From Anaeramoeba flamelloides (Eukaryota; Metamonada; Anaeramoebidae): a stretch of DNA of 64,000 nucleotides. The stretch spans positions 11,409,001 through 11,473,000 of the forward strand of contig JANTQA010000008.1 of the NCBI GenBank assembly GCA_027625915.1, in the 5' to 3' direction. A program made the translations under genes and the position numbers. Under the pieces are notes generated by a model, which had not been told where the DNA came from, searched no databases, and saw only the letters and a list, made by a program, of their open reading frames with translations. This document shows, one piece after another, positions 35,317 through 47,739 of the stretch. Each line of letters begins with the position of its first letter. Within the stretch, counting starts at the first letter, position 1.

Positions 35317-38300
35317 TTATTGTAACATTTGAATATCACGAGTAGAAAAATAGAGAATTAATAATAACCTACAAAGCAATAAAAATGAACCATAAGTTTT
35401 TAGAATTCTAACCAAAATTTTGAGATATTTCTTCTTGCTGTTGCTCATATTATTATTTTCTACAATGATTTTTAAAATGGTTTCACACTCTGAAAGCACC
35501 CCTGGTGTTGCTGTAATAACCAAAATATTAATTATAATTGAAAGAGAAAAAGATAAAACAAAGTAAATCTTTTTTGGTAGTTTATACAATATTTTAAATC
35601 TACGAGCAAATTTCCAACGTGGGATTATATTTCCAAAACTCAATACTTTTAAAAACATTTCTGAATTTACATAAACCTTTAATTGCTTTCCCGAATCTAA
35701 TGTAATTATTAAGAAATCATCGCCGCCCGCGCCTCTTTTAATTTCTTCCATTTTTTGCTGTTTCGAAATTATTGTTTTTTTATTATTTGTGTTTATCAAA
35801 TCGTCATCGGCATTATCATCCGCATTATTAATACCATCACGTGCACCTTCACCGTTTAACCGTTGCATTTTTTGTGAATTTAAGTTGCTTTTTGTTGAGA
35901 ATTTTGTTTCAATTTCATAATCCTCTAAATTTTGAAATTCTAAATTATTTTTTTTAGGATTTATTTTTTCCAAACATTTATAAATATCTTGGCTGTTCTT
36001 AATTTCACAATCATTTAATCGCACCACACAATCGCCAACAGATATCATTTTTTGAAAATGTGTGGCTTGGACAGAAGTAATAATTGCGCCATCAGTGGGT
36101 TCATATAATACCGGAGTCATACATGGCCCAATAAGCAATAAAAAAATTATCAGTATTAAAATTACAAATATATGCCAAATACCCGCACAACAGATCTTCA
36201 ACTGATCATAAAAAGGGAATCGATGAATAACAGAATTAATTTCTACATAAAACCCTGGCCAAAAAACAGCAACATAATATCCAACCCTAATTTTTTTTTT
36301 TTATTTTATTTTTTTTTTAGATATAATAGAGAATAATAATTATTATATTATATTTTATGATTAAATTTCATATATAATTTAATAATAAAAAAAAAAAAAT
36401 CAAATTTTAAAATAATTAATAAAAAAAATACAATTAAAAGTTAATAATAGAATTTTTACTGAAGAACTTCCATATTAAACCTTTTATATTAACAAATAAA
36501 TGAAAGAACAATATAGAGCAGTGAAAAAAATACCGGACATGAAAAAAATCCCGGACAAGATTTTTAATTGTGAATATTAGTCAAATTATTGTGTAATTTC
36601 ATTTATTTACAATCAATTCCTTTTTTTAAGCTTCCAACTTTTTAAATTATAACTCCCCCACTTATTAGAATGATGATTGATGAAATCACACTTGTTCAAA
36701 AACACCATTCAATCAATCAAAAAACAAGAAGAAAAATTATCATTTTCCAAACTCTAGTAAACCTCTATAAAACTCGATTGTTTTTCAAAAAAAGTTGATC
36801 AACATTAGGCTATCAAACAATTACTTGAGTATTCTAGAGACACCTTACTTTGATGGACTTTAGGTAGGTTTATTACTAATCTCATAAAAAAATTGATTAT
36901 TTAAAATAAGGATTTAATTGAAATTATACAAAAATTTTACTAATAATCACAATTAAAAATCATGTCCGGGATTTTTTTCATGTCCGGTATTTTTTTCCCA
37001 ACTATAATACAATTAATGTTTTTAACACAAAACTTCATTTTAGAAATTTATCCTAGTTTTTAATCTAAATTTCCAAAATTAAATCACTTTCAAGTCATTT
37101 AAAATCATCTAATTTTAGATTTAAAACTTGCTTCTTTTTCAGGATTATTATCAAAATGAATTACCTTTTAAATTTCTTCAGAAATTATTAAGAAAAGAAG
37201 TACATTTTGACATTTTTTAAAAATTTTAATTGTGAAAATATTACTTACAAAATATTTTATGAGTTATACCAGACGTTTAAATTTTGTAAACAAAATAGCA
37301 TTAATTAATCTAAACTATTTTCCGTCAAACTACCCAGTTTTAATGGCTAATTTAAACGCGGGGTAAAGTGTTTGGGTGGATATTTGAAGAAAAAAAAATT
37401 AATTTTTTGAAATTTCAAAATTGAAATCATTTTTTCACATTTTTTCACATTTTTGCTTTTTTTTTTTTTTTTTTTTTGACACATAATTCATTTGCAAATT
37501 TTTTTTTATTGCAAGATCTATTGTCACTTGGTAAAAACCTGTTATTCTAATGTTACTGGAACAGTGAAAATAATTGTAGTAAAACCACATTGATTTCTAT
37601 TGGGATTTTCTTTTGTTCTTCAATTAAAGATCAAAAGGAAACTTGTTGTTTTTTTCTTCAACGGACAGCTAAGAATTTTGGTTTTTTTCTATTTTTAAGA
37701 AAAATATAATTATTGATTGATTAGATTTACTCCAAACGGGAATCAATAATTTTCTGATGTGTATCATTTCACTTATTTTTTTATTTGTTCTTCGAGGGAA
37801 AATTATAAAAAATGATTGATATTTGTAAATTTTTTTGGTCTTCTTTGACAGAAACAAAGTTTGTTTGTGAAAAAAAACAAAGTGAATCAGAGCGGAATCT
37901 TAAATTTTTCAATTTTTTGAACATTTTTTTTTATTCAATTTTTGGGTTTTATTAAAATGTTTTTTAAATCGAGAAATGTATTTAAACAGAACTGATGAAA
38001 TTGAATCAAAGAGTGAACCAAAAAAAAAATAGACTCGGTATGGCATGTATTTTAAACAAATCTTTTCTTTTTGAATCCCAAACAATAAAGATCAAACTTC
38101 TCTCTGAATAAAATTGTTAAAATCAAGAATGAAAAAAAAAAAAAAAAATTAACGAAAGCTTATGTTAGAGGATTTGTTTATTCTTGATCTTCTTAATTTG
38201 TATGAAAATAAACAAGAGATTTCCTTGAATTTCTACACCATTTCTATTTATTGGTTGCTTTTAAACGTTTTTTAACAAATTTGAATCAAAATTCCTTTTT

Positions 38301-40260
38301 CAAATATTGTTATCAAAATAAGTAAAAACAAAGAATATTGTTTCAAAGGTTAAAGTAAAAGAATTGAATCCTGCGAATCTAAATTTCTAAAGAACTGCAA
38401 AAATTTCACTCAAAGAAAAAACTAAAATCTGGTTAAAAAATTTAAAATCAGAATTCACAATTATTTGAAGTTTTTTACAATTTACCTGTGAATAAATTGT
38501 TTGAAAACAAACAAAAAAAAAATCAAAGAAACCATTATTTCTGAAAAAGAATATAAAAAATATCCTATTTTCTTTAAATAAATTTGAATTGGATTAATTA
38601 AATGAAAATAGGAATTAAAATTCATTTTGAAAAATTATTTTGAAATACAAAAGAATTGGGTTCTCAAAAAATTTTAAGAATAAAAATTTTTTCAATCTGA
38701 AAAATTAATAATAAAACCAAGGAAAGAAGAAGTAATTATATCAGATATTAAACATAAGATCAAGAAATAAATGATTTTTATTTATTTTTTCTTGAACAAT
38801 TTTTCAATTCTTTTGATTTCCACCTTTTTTTAATTGATATGTAAATCTATTATACAAGGATACATTCCCAACTCTTGTATTTATCAAAGCATTCAAGTAT
38901 TTTGTTAAAAAAATGATTTTAATGATTCAATTTCGAATAAACTGATGACACTCGAAATTGATAAAATGTAACTACTCCCTTAAGAGAAAGTTTTATTTGA
39001 ATGGAATCAACAAGTACTTTCAAGCCCTTGACCTTATAATTTTCCAGTTAGAAACTTAATTTGGACAGTTCGAAATCATTTTTTTTAATTTTGATAAAAT
39101 AAGTTGTGAATAAATCAAACTCTTTTCTTGTTCGATTTATTACTTTTATTGTTTTTTTTATTGTTTTTGTTTTTGATTGTTTCCAATTCAAGAATCTTTT
39201 TTTCTTTTTTGGATTTTTTTAGTTGATTTTTTTTAAAAATATTTTTAGAAACATTTTGGTTGCTTCTTTAAAAATTGATCAAGGCTCTATGAAAAATTCT
39301 TTTTCTTTTAAAACGAGAAAGAAAACAAAAAGAAAATTCTTTTTCATTTTGGACTGATTAAAAAATGTAAAAGTCTCATAAATCTTATTTGATAGAAAAA
39401 TTGATTTTTTGATAATTTTGACTGATTGGTTCGTTTTTTTTTTTAATAGAATATTTTTTTTTCTTGTGATAAATGATGGTTTGAAAAGATATAGATGTAC
39501 TGGGTTTTTACAAGAGAAACACATATTCTTTTTTCCCCATATCAAGGACCGTAAACCTTAATCAAAATCTTTTTTTTTTTTAGTATCTCTTGGGAAAAGT
39601 GATTTTTTGTTTTAACAAGTTTCTATTCAAGAAATTTTTGGTTTTTGATCTGAAAATGAAAGACTAATTTCACACACTGTTAAAAAAAAAAGGTTTGTTG
39701 GTTCACAAAAAGTGAATTTACATAAAGCCTGTTGAGGAAATTAGAAAAAAAAAAATGAAAAAAAAAATAACAAACTTTGAAATAGGAAGGTCAAGTGAAA
39801 TAGCTGCTAGAACATGACCAAATTCATGTATAAAACTGATCATCAAAATTACAAAAAAATGAAGAAACAGATAATACAAAGGAACATGCTTCCCAGGAAT
39901 ATAGAAGAGATAAATCCATTTCACAAGTGCGACGTTTGTGTTTTTGGTTATAATTGATCTCAATCCCAAAGTTGTTGTAATAGTTAAAAAGATGAAGATT
40001 GAAATTATCAAGAACAGTGAAACAAGAACACCAAACGAAAACCAACGGTTGAGAATCGATTTGACTTTTTGTGGAAGCTTTAACAGTTTGTTAACATAGG
40101 AGCATAAAGTAGGAGAATATCTTGTTACAGAAAAAATTGAGATCGAAAGCTTTGTGCACCCTAATAATTTTTCGATTTGCTTTGAAAAAAAAGTAAATAA
40201 TAACCGTAGCAATATATAGCCACCAATCCAAAAGATCAAATAAAGAGTAAAGCCAATCAT
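35317..40260 (-). CDS. MBTPS2: Site-2 protease (S2P/MBTPS2-type, M50 intramembrane metalloprotease)
   Basis: S2P cuts membrane-bound transcription factors (SREBP, ATF6 type) within the bilayer in Golgi/ER membranes after a first luminal cut. Exons 40260-39776 and 36286-35317 join (AA plus G gives Lys162) into 484 residues. The protein starts MIGFTLYLIFWIGGY, like human MIPVSLVVVVVGGW. It has the zinc motif HEFGH at 145-149 in a hydrophobic segment, PGFYVEI (172-178), a LKICCAGIWHIF block matching the family's LRIFCAGIWHNF, a PDZ-like region interrupted by an N/D-rich insert (about residues 310-335) and C-terminal membrane segments. At the place of the family NxxPxxxLDG motif it reads TATPGVLSEC: Glu428 stands where the metal-binding Asp is expected, and Asn is Thr. 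The first codon in the frame is TTG; the next, ATG at 40260, fits the family start. Confidence 0.92.
36514..37004. mobile_element. 491 bp TA-flanked element with taccggacatg inverted ends
   Basis: Left end: gaaaaaaataccggacatg, then aaaaaaatcccggaca and tttttaattgtga. Right end: the exact reverse complement of these blocks except for one base, so the terminal repeats exceed 45 bp. TA flanks both sides and the left edge carries cagtg, typical of Tc1/mariner ends. The interior lacks any long frame. The near-identity of the two ends suggests a relatively recent insertion. Confidence 0.85.
37355..37790. repeat. Dispersed repeat (gatatttgaagaaaa family), copy 2
   Basis: Ordered blocks shared with 16240-16560 and, over a longer stretch including actaagaattttggttt-type sequence, with 56760-57200. 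It lies in the site-2 protease intron. Confidence 0.55.
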
Positions 40261-41404
40261 CAAAAAGAAAATACTTCAATTCGATTGATTAGAAAATTGT
40301 AGGTTGGTCAAAGGAAAAAATTGAAAAAAAAAAAAAAAAAAAAATAAAGAGTAAAAAATGAAACATAGAATTTGTAAGTAAATACAAATTTTTAATTTTA
40401 GGGTTTGCACAAACAGAAACAACAAAGAAAAATTTAAGAAGAAGTCTATCCCATTATTGACTCAATTTTCATTACTTGTAGAGTTCACCAATTGCAATTT
40501 ATTTCATCGAAAATTTGATTGGTTATAAAAGAAAAAAACAAAATGAAGTAAAAATTTTTTCATTTGATAATTCAGCCTCTGACAAAGAATTTTCCCAAAA
40601 TTTATTTTAAAATCTTAAGGTGATTTAAAAGCTACACTTCAGTGAATTATAAATGAGAAATTGCAAGTGACTACAGAAAAATTTAAAAAAACGTTTAAAA
40701 CTTTTTGGTTTAATTTTTATATTTTTATTTCTTAGAAACCAACTATCAAACCCTTTTTTACCAGAAAAAAGTCGTTTTGCAAACTAATTTACAAATTTTT
40801 TTGTTATTTATGCCAATAAAGCTATTTCTTGAAAGCTCACAATAACATTTTTAAAAATTAAAGTGAACAATCAGGTTAAAAATATTGATATGGATTTTTC
40901 ATAATCTTTTGTTAATTTCTGAAATCTTACTTTTCCCAGACGATGCTTTGTTCAACACAATAGTTTACCAATTTCTACAATAAAAACAGGACCAAACAAA
41001 TAAATAGTGAACCCCAAATTTCAATCAATTTCGTCAAAAACTCTGATCAAAAAAATCAAGTAGAGTCTCAATTTTTTCCCCTTTATTATTCAAACACCAG
41101 TAATTTATTTGTTTGTACTTTTTGATGAAACACTACACCACTAATTATGTAAACATCGAATCGGAAAAAAAAATCAGGTTTTAGAATTTAAAAATGAAAA
41201 ATAATTGTTATCTCATTTCATATTAAAATAATAAGGAATTTTTTTTTTGGAGATTATAAAGGGTGTTTTAATTTGACTCACAACTTATATTTCTTCTCAA
41301 GGTTTTATTAAGGTTCAAATGGTGATAAAATTTGGACTAAAAAAAATCATTTTTTACTCTTTTTTCAATTTTTATGAATAAATTGTAAAAAAAAAAGAAA
41401 ATTA
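40261..41404. other. Divergent intergenic region between the site-2 protease and PAP2-like genes
   Basis: This 1.1 kb must hold both promoters and 5' untranslated regions. A right end of the 165 bp element family (tattcaaacaccag-TA) lies at about 41085-41102 without a clear left end. Nothing else beyond A/T-rich tracts was recognised. Confidence 0.6.
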
Positions 41405-42613
41405 ATGTTAAAAACATCTTTGCTTTGTATTCTGATCTTTTTGATCTCACTCCATACCGCAGAGTGTTCACAGTACTGTCAAAATGTAAATGGCGATATG
41501 TTTTTGAATAAATGCTTTAAGGATCAGACAAATGGCTTTTGGAGCTTATTGGCTGACACAATTAAATGGTGGGTAAATCCAAGAACTGATGCGATTATCC
41601 TTTCTGTCATTATTTTAGGATTGCCATTCATGATGTTTGGCACAAAAAAAAGGGTCTCTGTGTCTGAATTGCTATATTCCAAGTACATAAGCAGCAAGTT
41701 TGCCTTATTAAATTTGCTCCACCGAATCTGCTATGCGCTTGTATTAGACATCGTTCTGCTCTCTGTTTTTCGGCAAAGGAGGCCCTGCAAATGCGATTTG
41801 GATGGCAGCGGCAACTATGTGCACATTGGCTCGATATATGGGATGCCCTCCGCTGAAGCAATGAACGGCGCATTAGTGGCAATTTCCATTTTTGATTTTG
41901 CGCCCATAAATGTTGCTGTGTCGAGGATCTTTTCTGCCTTGATCCTGTTGATCGTGATGGCAGAAAGAGTTGCCCTAGGCTACCACACGATTGGGCAAGT
42001 CACTGTAGGGGCGTCGATCGGGGTTGCTTTACATTTCTGCTCGACAAGGCTCCCTCAATGGTTCAACTTTGCGGATTCGATTGTCCAATTCATTTTAAGC
42101 TGGTGGGTGCTTCTCTTGGATAATGAGAGCATTAAAGTTGAAAGGGGATCTTTGAGTAACCAATATGCCTGGGTCATGTGGGGGAACAGTTTCCTCTTAA
42201 TTGAGTTCTTTTTGTCATTCAGAATGTGGAGCAAGGTGATCGGCTGGAAACAGACGAAATTTTCTTATTCATCAATTCTCCAATTCTTGAATCAAAACAA
42301 AAAAAAGTTATATACAAACGCGATCAGATCCAAGACACTAATCAAAGAAATTAGCACAAACCAAAATTATGAAACTTCTCCAACAGATTTCTCAGACGAC
42401 GACTTTACCAATACAAGTGACCTTTCAATAAACCAAACAAGCAACAATTCTCAAAAAGAAAAGGAATCAATTCCTTTCGTTCGTGGCAACAAACAGAAAA
42501 TTTCAATCTCACATATTTCTGATTTTTGGTTTAGCTTTGTTGTTATTCTTGTTTTTGGTTTCGGGTTCCTGTTTTTTCAAACGTCAATCACCCAATACGC
42601 CTACCCAGTTTAG
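41405..42613 (+). CDS. PAP2-like (dolichyldiphosphatase-like) membrane protein with altered active site
   Basis: The 402-residue protein starts with a signal peptide (hydrophobic residues 4-18, AEC at 19-21) and has about seven further membrane segments. The PAP2 phosphatase signature is partly present: RRP (125-127) without the usual Lys seven residues earlier (Leu119); YGMPSAEA (145-152), where PSGH or PSSH normally supplies a His and here Glu151 stands; and ERVALGYHTIGQ (187-198), keeping Arg188 and the nucleophilic His194 but with Gln in place of the final Asp. YGMPS and YHTxxQ resemble dolichyldiphosphatase (DOLPP1), which recycles dolichyl pyrophosphate in the ER. A hydrophilic S/N/T-rich loop (about 285-365) precedes the last membrane segment. 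Single exon, ATG preceded by A-rich DNA. It may be a pseudoenzyme or have a variant mechanism. Family placement is firm, exact substrate unknown. Confidence 0.8.
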   Translation: MLKTSLLCILIFLISLHTAECSQYCQNVNGDMFLNKCFKDQTNGFWSLLADTIKWWVNPRTDAIILSVIILGLPFMMFGTKKRVSVSELLYSKYISSKFALLNLLHRICYALVLDIVLLSVFRQRRPCKCDLDGSGNYVHIGSIYGMPSAEAMNGALVAISIFDFAPINVAVSRIFSALILLIVMAERVALGYHTIGQVTVGASIGVALHFCSTRLPQWFNFADSIVQFILSWWVLLLDNESIKVERGSLSNQYAWVMWGNSFLLIEFFLSFRMWSKVIGWKQTKFSYSSILQFLNQNKKKLYTNAIRSKTLIKEISTNQNYETSPTDFSDDDFTNTSDLSINQTSNNSQKEKESIPFVRGNKQKISISHISDFWFSFVVILVFGFGFLFFQTSITQYAYPV

Positions 42614-45189
42614 CCCATTGTTTATTAATTATCACGAAATCAAATATATAATTATCAAATCTTTTACATTTCAGTTTTTAAAAATATTTTTTTTTTAGAT
42701 TTATTCATCAATTATTGAATTTGACAGGATGTAAAATTATAAAACTAAATAAACAAGGATTTTTGAATAATTTTTTTTTATATGTCACCAATGATTTGGT
42801 TTTTTTATCATGATTATTTTTAAATTTATAAAAGCAAACCTTTACTTTAAAATATCTTTTATAAAATATTATATACCCTTATGCTATCTATCTTTTGGGG
42901 TTTTGTAGGGATATAAAAGATGCTTTTTTTTTTTTTTTTTATATTTATATTGGTGAATAAAAGAAAAATATTAAGTGATTTGTTTGATTTATAGATGAAA
43001 ACAAATTGAGAAAATTACCATAGGACTTCTAAATAAGTTTCTGATTGTATATTTCGTTTGGGGTTTAAAGGTTGAGAAAAAAAATGGAAAAAACATAATT
43101 TATTTTTTCCTGGATTTATACCCAAACAGCTTTTTATTTTTTTTGTTCTCATTAAATTTTATTTGATTTATCCCCCATTGCTTTTTTTTTGTTAAATTTT
43201 GATTTACACTTTTTGAAAAGTTGATTTTGTGATCTCAATTTTCTTTTTTCTGAAACCATAACTCATAGTTTTAGAATTTTTCGAAATATAAATTTGAGAT
43301 CAAACTCAGATCTGATTTTTTTAAATAGAAAAAAAATTTTTAAAAAAACTCTCTCTGATGAAATAAGGTTGTGAAAATAGGAAAATTTCATTTTATCAAT
43401 ATTCTTATTATTCATTTAATTTAAATTAATTGATTCTTTCTATAATGAAACAGAAAAATTCGTGATTACAAAAAAAAAATAAAAAAAAAAAATAGTTTTT
43501 TTAAAAAAAGTCACATGGGGAAAAAAGATAAAGAATGAACACCTTTTGTTAAATAAAAGACAATTTAGATGTTTAGAAAAATAAAAAGCCAATCAAAACA
43601 TTATTGGTATACTTTGAAAGTTTTCATTTATGTGGATTTTTTTCTGAAAAATAAACTATTTTAAAATCAGCATTATCAAATCTTTTCCATTAGATCACTG
43701 TAATAGAATTCAATTTGACAATTTTGAGAGAATTTTTGTTTCGAAAAAAATTTTTTTTTCTATTTAAATTTTGAAAATTTAATTTATTTTTTTTTCTAAA
43801 TTAACAATAAAATTGAAAAAAGAACCATGATTATTTATATTTTATCTTTTAAACTAGTAATAATGGTAAAAAATATATGTATTGTGAAAATTTCGATAAC
43901 ATTGTTCAACTTGGGCCACTTTTTAGATACAGCATATCAAAATTAACTCGTAAATTTAGTATGATTTTTTTGATAATTTTACTCATTTTATATTCCCAAA
44001 ATAGAATATTTTGTGTTAAGATCTCGAATTTCTTGTCCCAATAACTTTTTTCCATAATTTATAAAATTGAATTGTACTAACTAAACTTTATTTCAAAAAT
44101 TGTCAGTCACCTGAAATAATAAATAAAAAAATATATCTATTCGTATTCAAGAGAAACTAATATTTTTATATGATTTGTAATTCACTTTTAAATCATTCTA
44201 AACTTATATAAAAATGATATTTTAAAAACTAAAAAAAAAAAAAAACTAAAAAACTAAAAAAAAAGTGAGTCACAATTTTTGAAATAAGTATGACCGGATT
44301 TATATTATCGAACTTTCACTGAAAAAAAGTTTTACATGAATATTTTTTTGACAATAATTAAATTCAATTTAAATGGCGTTACATAGTCTCAATTTTTATC
44401 GTGATTATTTGTCTTTTCAAAGATCTTTTTTTTTCTCCACAAGATCTTTTGGAAAAAAAAAGTATCCAAAGAAAAAAGAAAAAAAAAAAATGAAAGAAAA
44501 AGAAAAACAAAATTTGAAAAAGAAAAACAAAAATTTGCAAAATTAGAAAAAATGATTGGATTGGCCTCAAGTGCAATTTTCGATTCAGTATTGTTCTGTT
44601 TGGAAACTATTTGTTATTTTTATTAAGAGAAGATTCTTGTATGAGTTTCTTCTCTTTAATGAGTTGGTCAAAAATTCGATAACTTTTTTTGAAAGTGGAA
44701 AACTTATTCTCTCATTATAAAAATTTTAATTGTTTTAGCGTTAGGTAATAATTTTTTTCATCTTTGAAATATTTCAAAAATAAATCAATTATTTCAAGGG
44801 GTGTGTTTTGATATTTATTTTTCATAATGAGTTTTTGAGATTCTTTTTATTGTTTCGACTTGAAAATTTATTTTCTTGTGAATTATTTATTTGCTTAAAA
44901 TTACTTTTGATTTTTGAAAATAGTTTAATTTGTCAAATAAATATAAAAATCAAATTTTAGTGTAATAAAATTCTCAAAATGAATTCTACCTTGATGGAAT
45001 TGAATTGTTATCAAAAAAGGAATTATTTCAGATATTTAAGAATACTTATTATTGGATGTTTTTTTTGGAGATTGGAGAATGGGAATATTTTTTTACAATA
45101 ACACTCATTCGGTTAATATTCTGAATAGTAAAAAGCCCTTGAATTTATATTCTTATAATTCTAGTAGTATTTCGGATAACAAAATTAAA

Positions 45190-45587
45190 TACAGTCAGTT
45201 CCACTTTTAAGACACAAACTTCAACGAAAATATAAAGCACAATAAAAATTTCAAATTAAGGCACAAAAATCATATTCTAATACAGTCAGTTTCACTTTTA
45301 AGGCACAAACTTTCAACGGAATTTAAGGCACAATAAAAATCTCAAATTAAGGCACAAAATTCAAATTCTAGTAAAATAAATTGTAAAAAAAAAAATTCCA
45401 AATTTTGTACCTTAATTTGAGATTTTTTTTGGCCTTAAATTTCGTTGAAAGTTTTTGCCTTAAAAGTGAAACTGACTGTAAAATAATTTGTAAAAATAAC
45501 AATTAAAAATTCTGTACCTTAATTAGAGATTTTTTTGTACCTTAAATTTCGTTGAAAGTTTGTGCTTTAAAAGTGGAACTGACGGTA
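45190..45587. mobile_element. 200 bp palindromic element, copy 5, split by a second copy
   Basis: The left half (TA-cagtcagttccacttttaa ... catattctaa) and right half (aaataatttgtaaaa ... aagtggaactgacgg-TA) form one family member once the insert at 45281-45480 is ignored. The break lies at a TA in the AT-rich centre. Confidence 0.9.
45281..45480. mobile_element. 200 bp palindromic element, copy 6, inserted within copy 5
   Basis: A complete member with clean ends: TA-cagtcagtttcacttttaa and ttaaaagtgaaactgactg-TA. The TA at both edges is the duplicated target site within the host copy. It must be younger than the copy that contains it. Confidence 0.93.
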
Positions 45588-46501
45588 TAAAATTTTCCCA
45601 ATATTTGTAAATTATTAAATAATTTCCAAAAATAATCTAGGTTGGTCCATTCTAATTCATAAATTTGAAAAAAAGTGTTGATAAGAATCTTGTAATAAAC
45701 TTTAAAAACAACTTCCGTAACAATATAAATTACTTCAAAATGATATTTTTTTCTATTGAATTAAAATATAAAAAATCAAAAAAAAAATATAAATCAAGTA
45801 TCATAATTATATGATCAAGCATGTAATATTTATATCTGAGTGTGATCATAATTTTTATTTTGATAAAAATTTTATTTATCTCAAAAAAAAATTTAAAAAT
45901 ATCAATTTTCTTTTTTTTTTTTAAGCACAATTTTTAATTCTAATATTTTCAATATAATATATCTCGACAAATTTGAAAATTGATAAATATAATAAATATC
46001 AATCCAAAGTGTCTAAATTTCTAATTTCTAATTTTATGAAGTTCCTCATATTTATTGAAGAAAAAAACATTTATTATCTTTAGAGAAAATAAACCATTTT
46101 ATTATCTACCCACACAATATTTACTATTTTTAATCTCATGAATTGAAAAAATATCTTGTATGTTCTTGTAATTTATATTTATTTTTGTTGATGGTTAATT
46201 CATCTTCAATATGATATGACTTTTACTTTTATATACAATAATAATTTTTCCTTTTTTATTGTACAGTTGGATTGATATGTTTAATACTAATATCTTGAAA
46301 GTTTAGTTATAAATCATTGTAGGGTGTTTTTTGTTTATCAAAAACTTTAATAATAAATTTCAGTTTTATTTGGAACATCTAAAATATATATTTATTTTTT
46401 TGGGCTATTTGAATAAACTGGAAAAATATCAATTGAAAACAAACACGTCTGAATGGTTTTGTACTTCTCTTCAAATATAATGGTGCCCACACTTGTAAAT
46501 T

Positions 46502-47036
46502 TAAACCCCAATTCAAAATTTTTAACACACCAAAATTCGATTTGTGAAAAAAAAAACTTATTTAATCAATTCAAGAAGATTTACCAAATTAGAACCATTC
46601 ACTAATTGAAATTTTAACACTTTTTTATAAATTACAATACTCACAAAACAATAAATAAATAATTATCAATACAAATAAATCATGGGTGTGTTAAAAATTT
46701 TGGAGAGAGCAGAACAAAAAAAATACATTGGTAAATTGGTTTAAATTCTATTAGGAATATTGATCGATCAAAGGTTAGATACTACAAACTAATTTTATTT
46801 GAGTTCTTCTATTTGGAACAACTTGGCTTTAACTTAATATCAATGGTTGAAAAAATTTTTTGATCAAACAAAACAAATTACGTAATTCAAACAATGAAAT
46901 GAAAACAAAATAAAAAGATGAAAAAATGATTTTCAGATTTTACAAAAATCAAAATTATCTCCAATTTGAATGAAATTGTATTATTGTGATTGTTTGTAAC
47001 GTTTTAGCTGTGTCGAAAATTTTGAATTTTAGTTTA
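46502..47036. mobile_element. 535 bp family, copy 2
   Basis: Nearly collinear with 19516-20053, with a modest number of substitutions and small indels. Same ends (TA-aaccccaattcaaaattt and gaattttagtt-TA) and the conserved interior atattgatcgatcaaa. Confidence 0.85.
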
Positions 47037-47739
47037 GATTTAAGAAAGAAAAAAAATGCTTTATAATTAATAATAAAAATTAATACAAAGTTGAAAATCG
47101 ATCATAGCAATATAAAAATAACAAATTAAAACACCCAATACAAGATATTTTTATATTTTTCAGAGATTATCAACCTTAATAACCCCGAAAAAAACGAATA
47201 CATATAACACAGTTGTTTTGAAAAAATACTAAATGACATAGTCATAATTAAGAGTTTTTTGAAAATTATTCAATCTAATCAAATTGTCATTAAAAATTTT
47301 TTTGAGAAAAAAAATCGAGATAGACTAATTTTTCACTTTTTGATCACTAAAATAATAATATACAATATTTGTTAATATAATGTCTTGAATCAAAATATAT
47401 TTTCCAAGATATTTTAAAATTAAGTTGGAAACCCCGTTTTTCAAGGTTTGACTAAGATAGTTTTAAAATTTATATTAAAAAATTTGAATATTTTTTTCTT
47501 CTCAGTTAAGAGGTCATTTTATATTCTTTTTTTAAAAGGATTTTAAAATTAAGAAAATAACTTTCAAATCAGATAATCAATTATTTGAACTATTATGGAA
47601 TTCTTTATTGATATAAATTGAAAAATATATTTTTTTTTCCTTTAGATTTTCTAGGATGTAAAACAATTGAGTGCAATCAAAGAATTTACACCATTCTTTT
47701 GAATTCTCGAAAATAACAATTATCTTTTCTTGGGTTTTC

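Larger units (their letters stand above)
36287..39775 (-). other. Giant intron (3,489 nt) of the site-2 protease gene
   Basis: Donor gtttgt and acceptor attag on the minus strand. The intron carries a 491 bp inverted-repeat element (36514-37004) and a dispersed repeat copy (37355-37790). Short frames such as 39279-39545 and 37669-37857 have no recognisable domain. Removing it makes the protein align with the family without gap (KVGYYVAVFWPG follows DLPIS). Confidence 0.88.

Noticed and set aside
35317-36286. The PDZ-containing part of the site-2 protease as a separate gene
   Set aside because: It starts directly after an acceptor, begins mid-domain and completes the HEFGH exon in phase and without alignment gap.
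41628-41882. Minus-strand frame inside the PAP2-like gene
   Set aside because: Shadow of the coding exon; no start context or domain.
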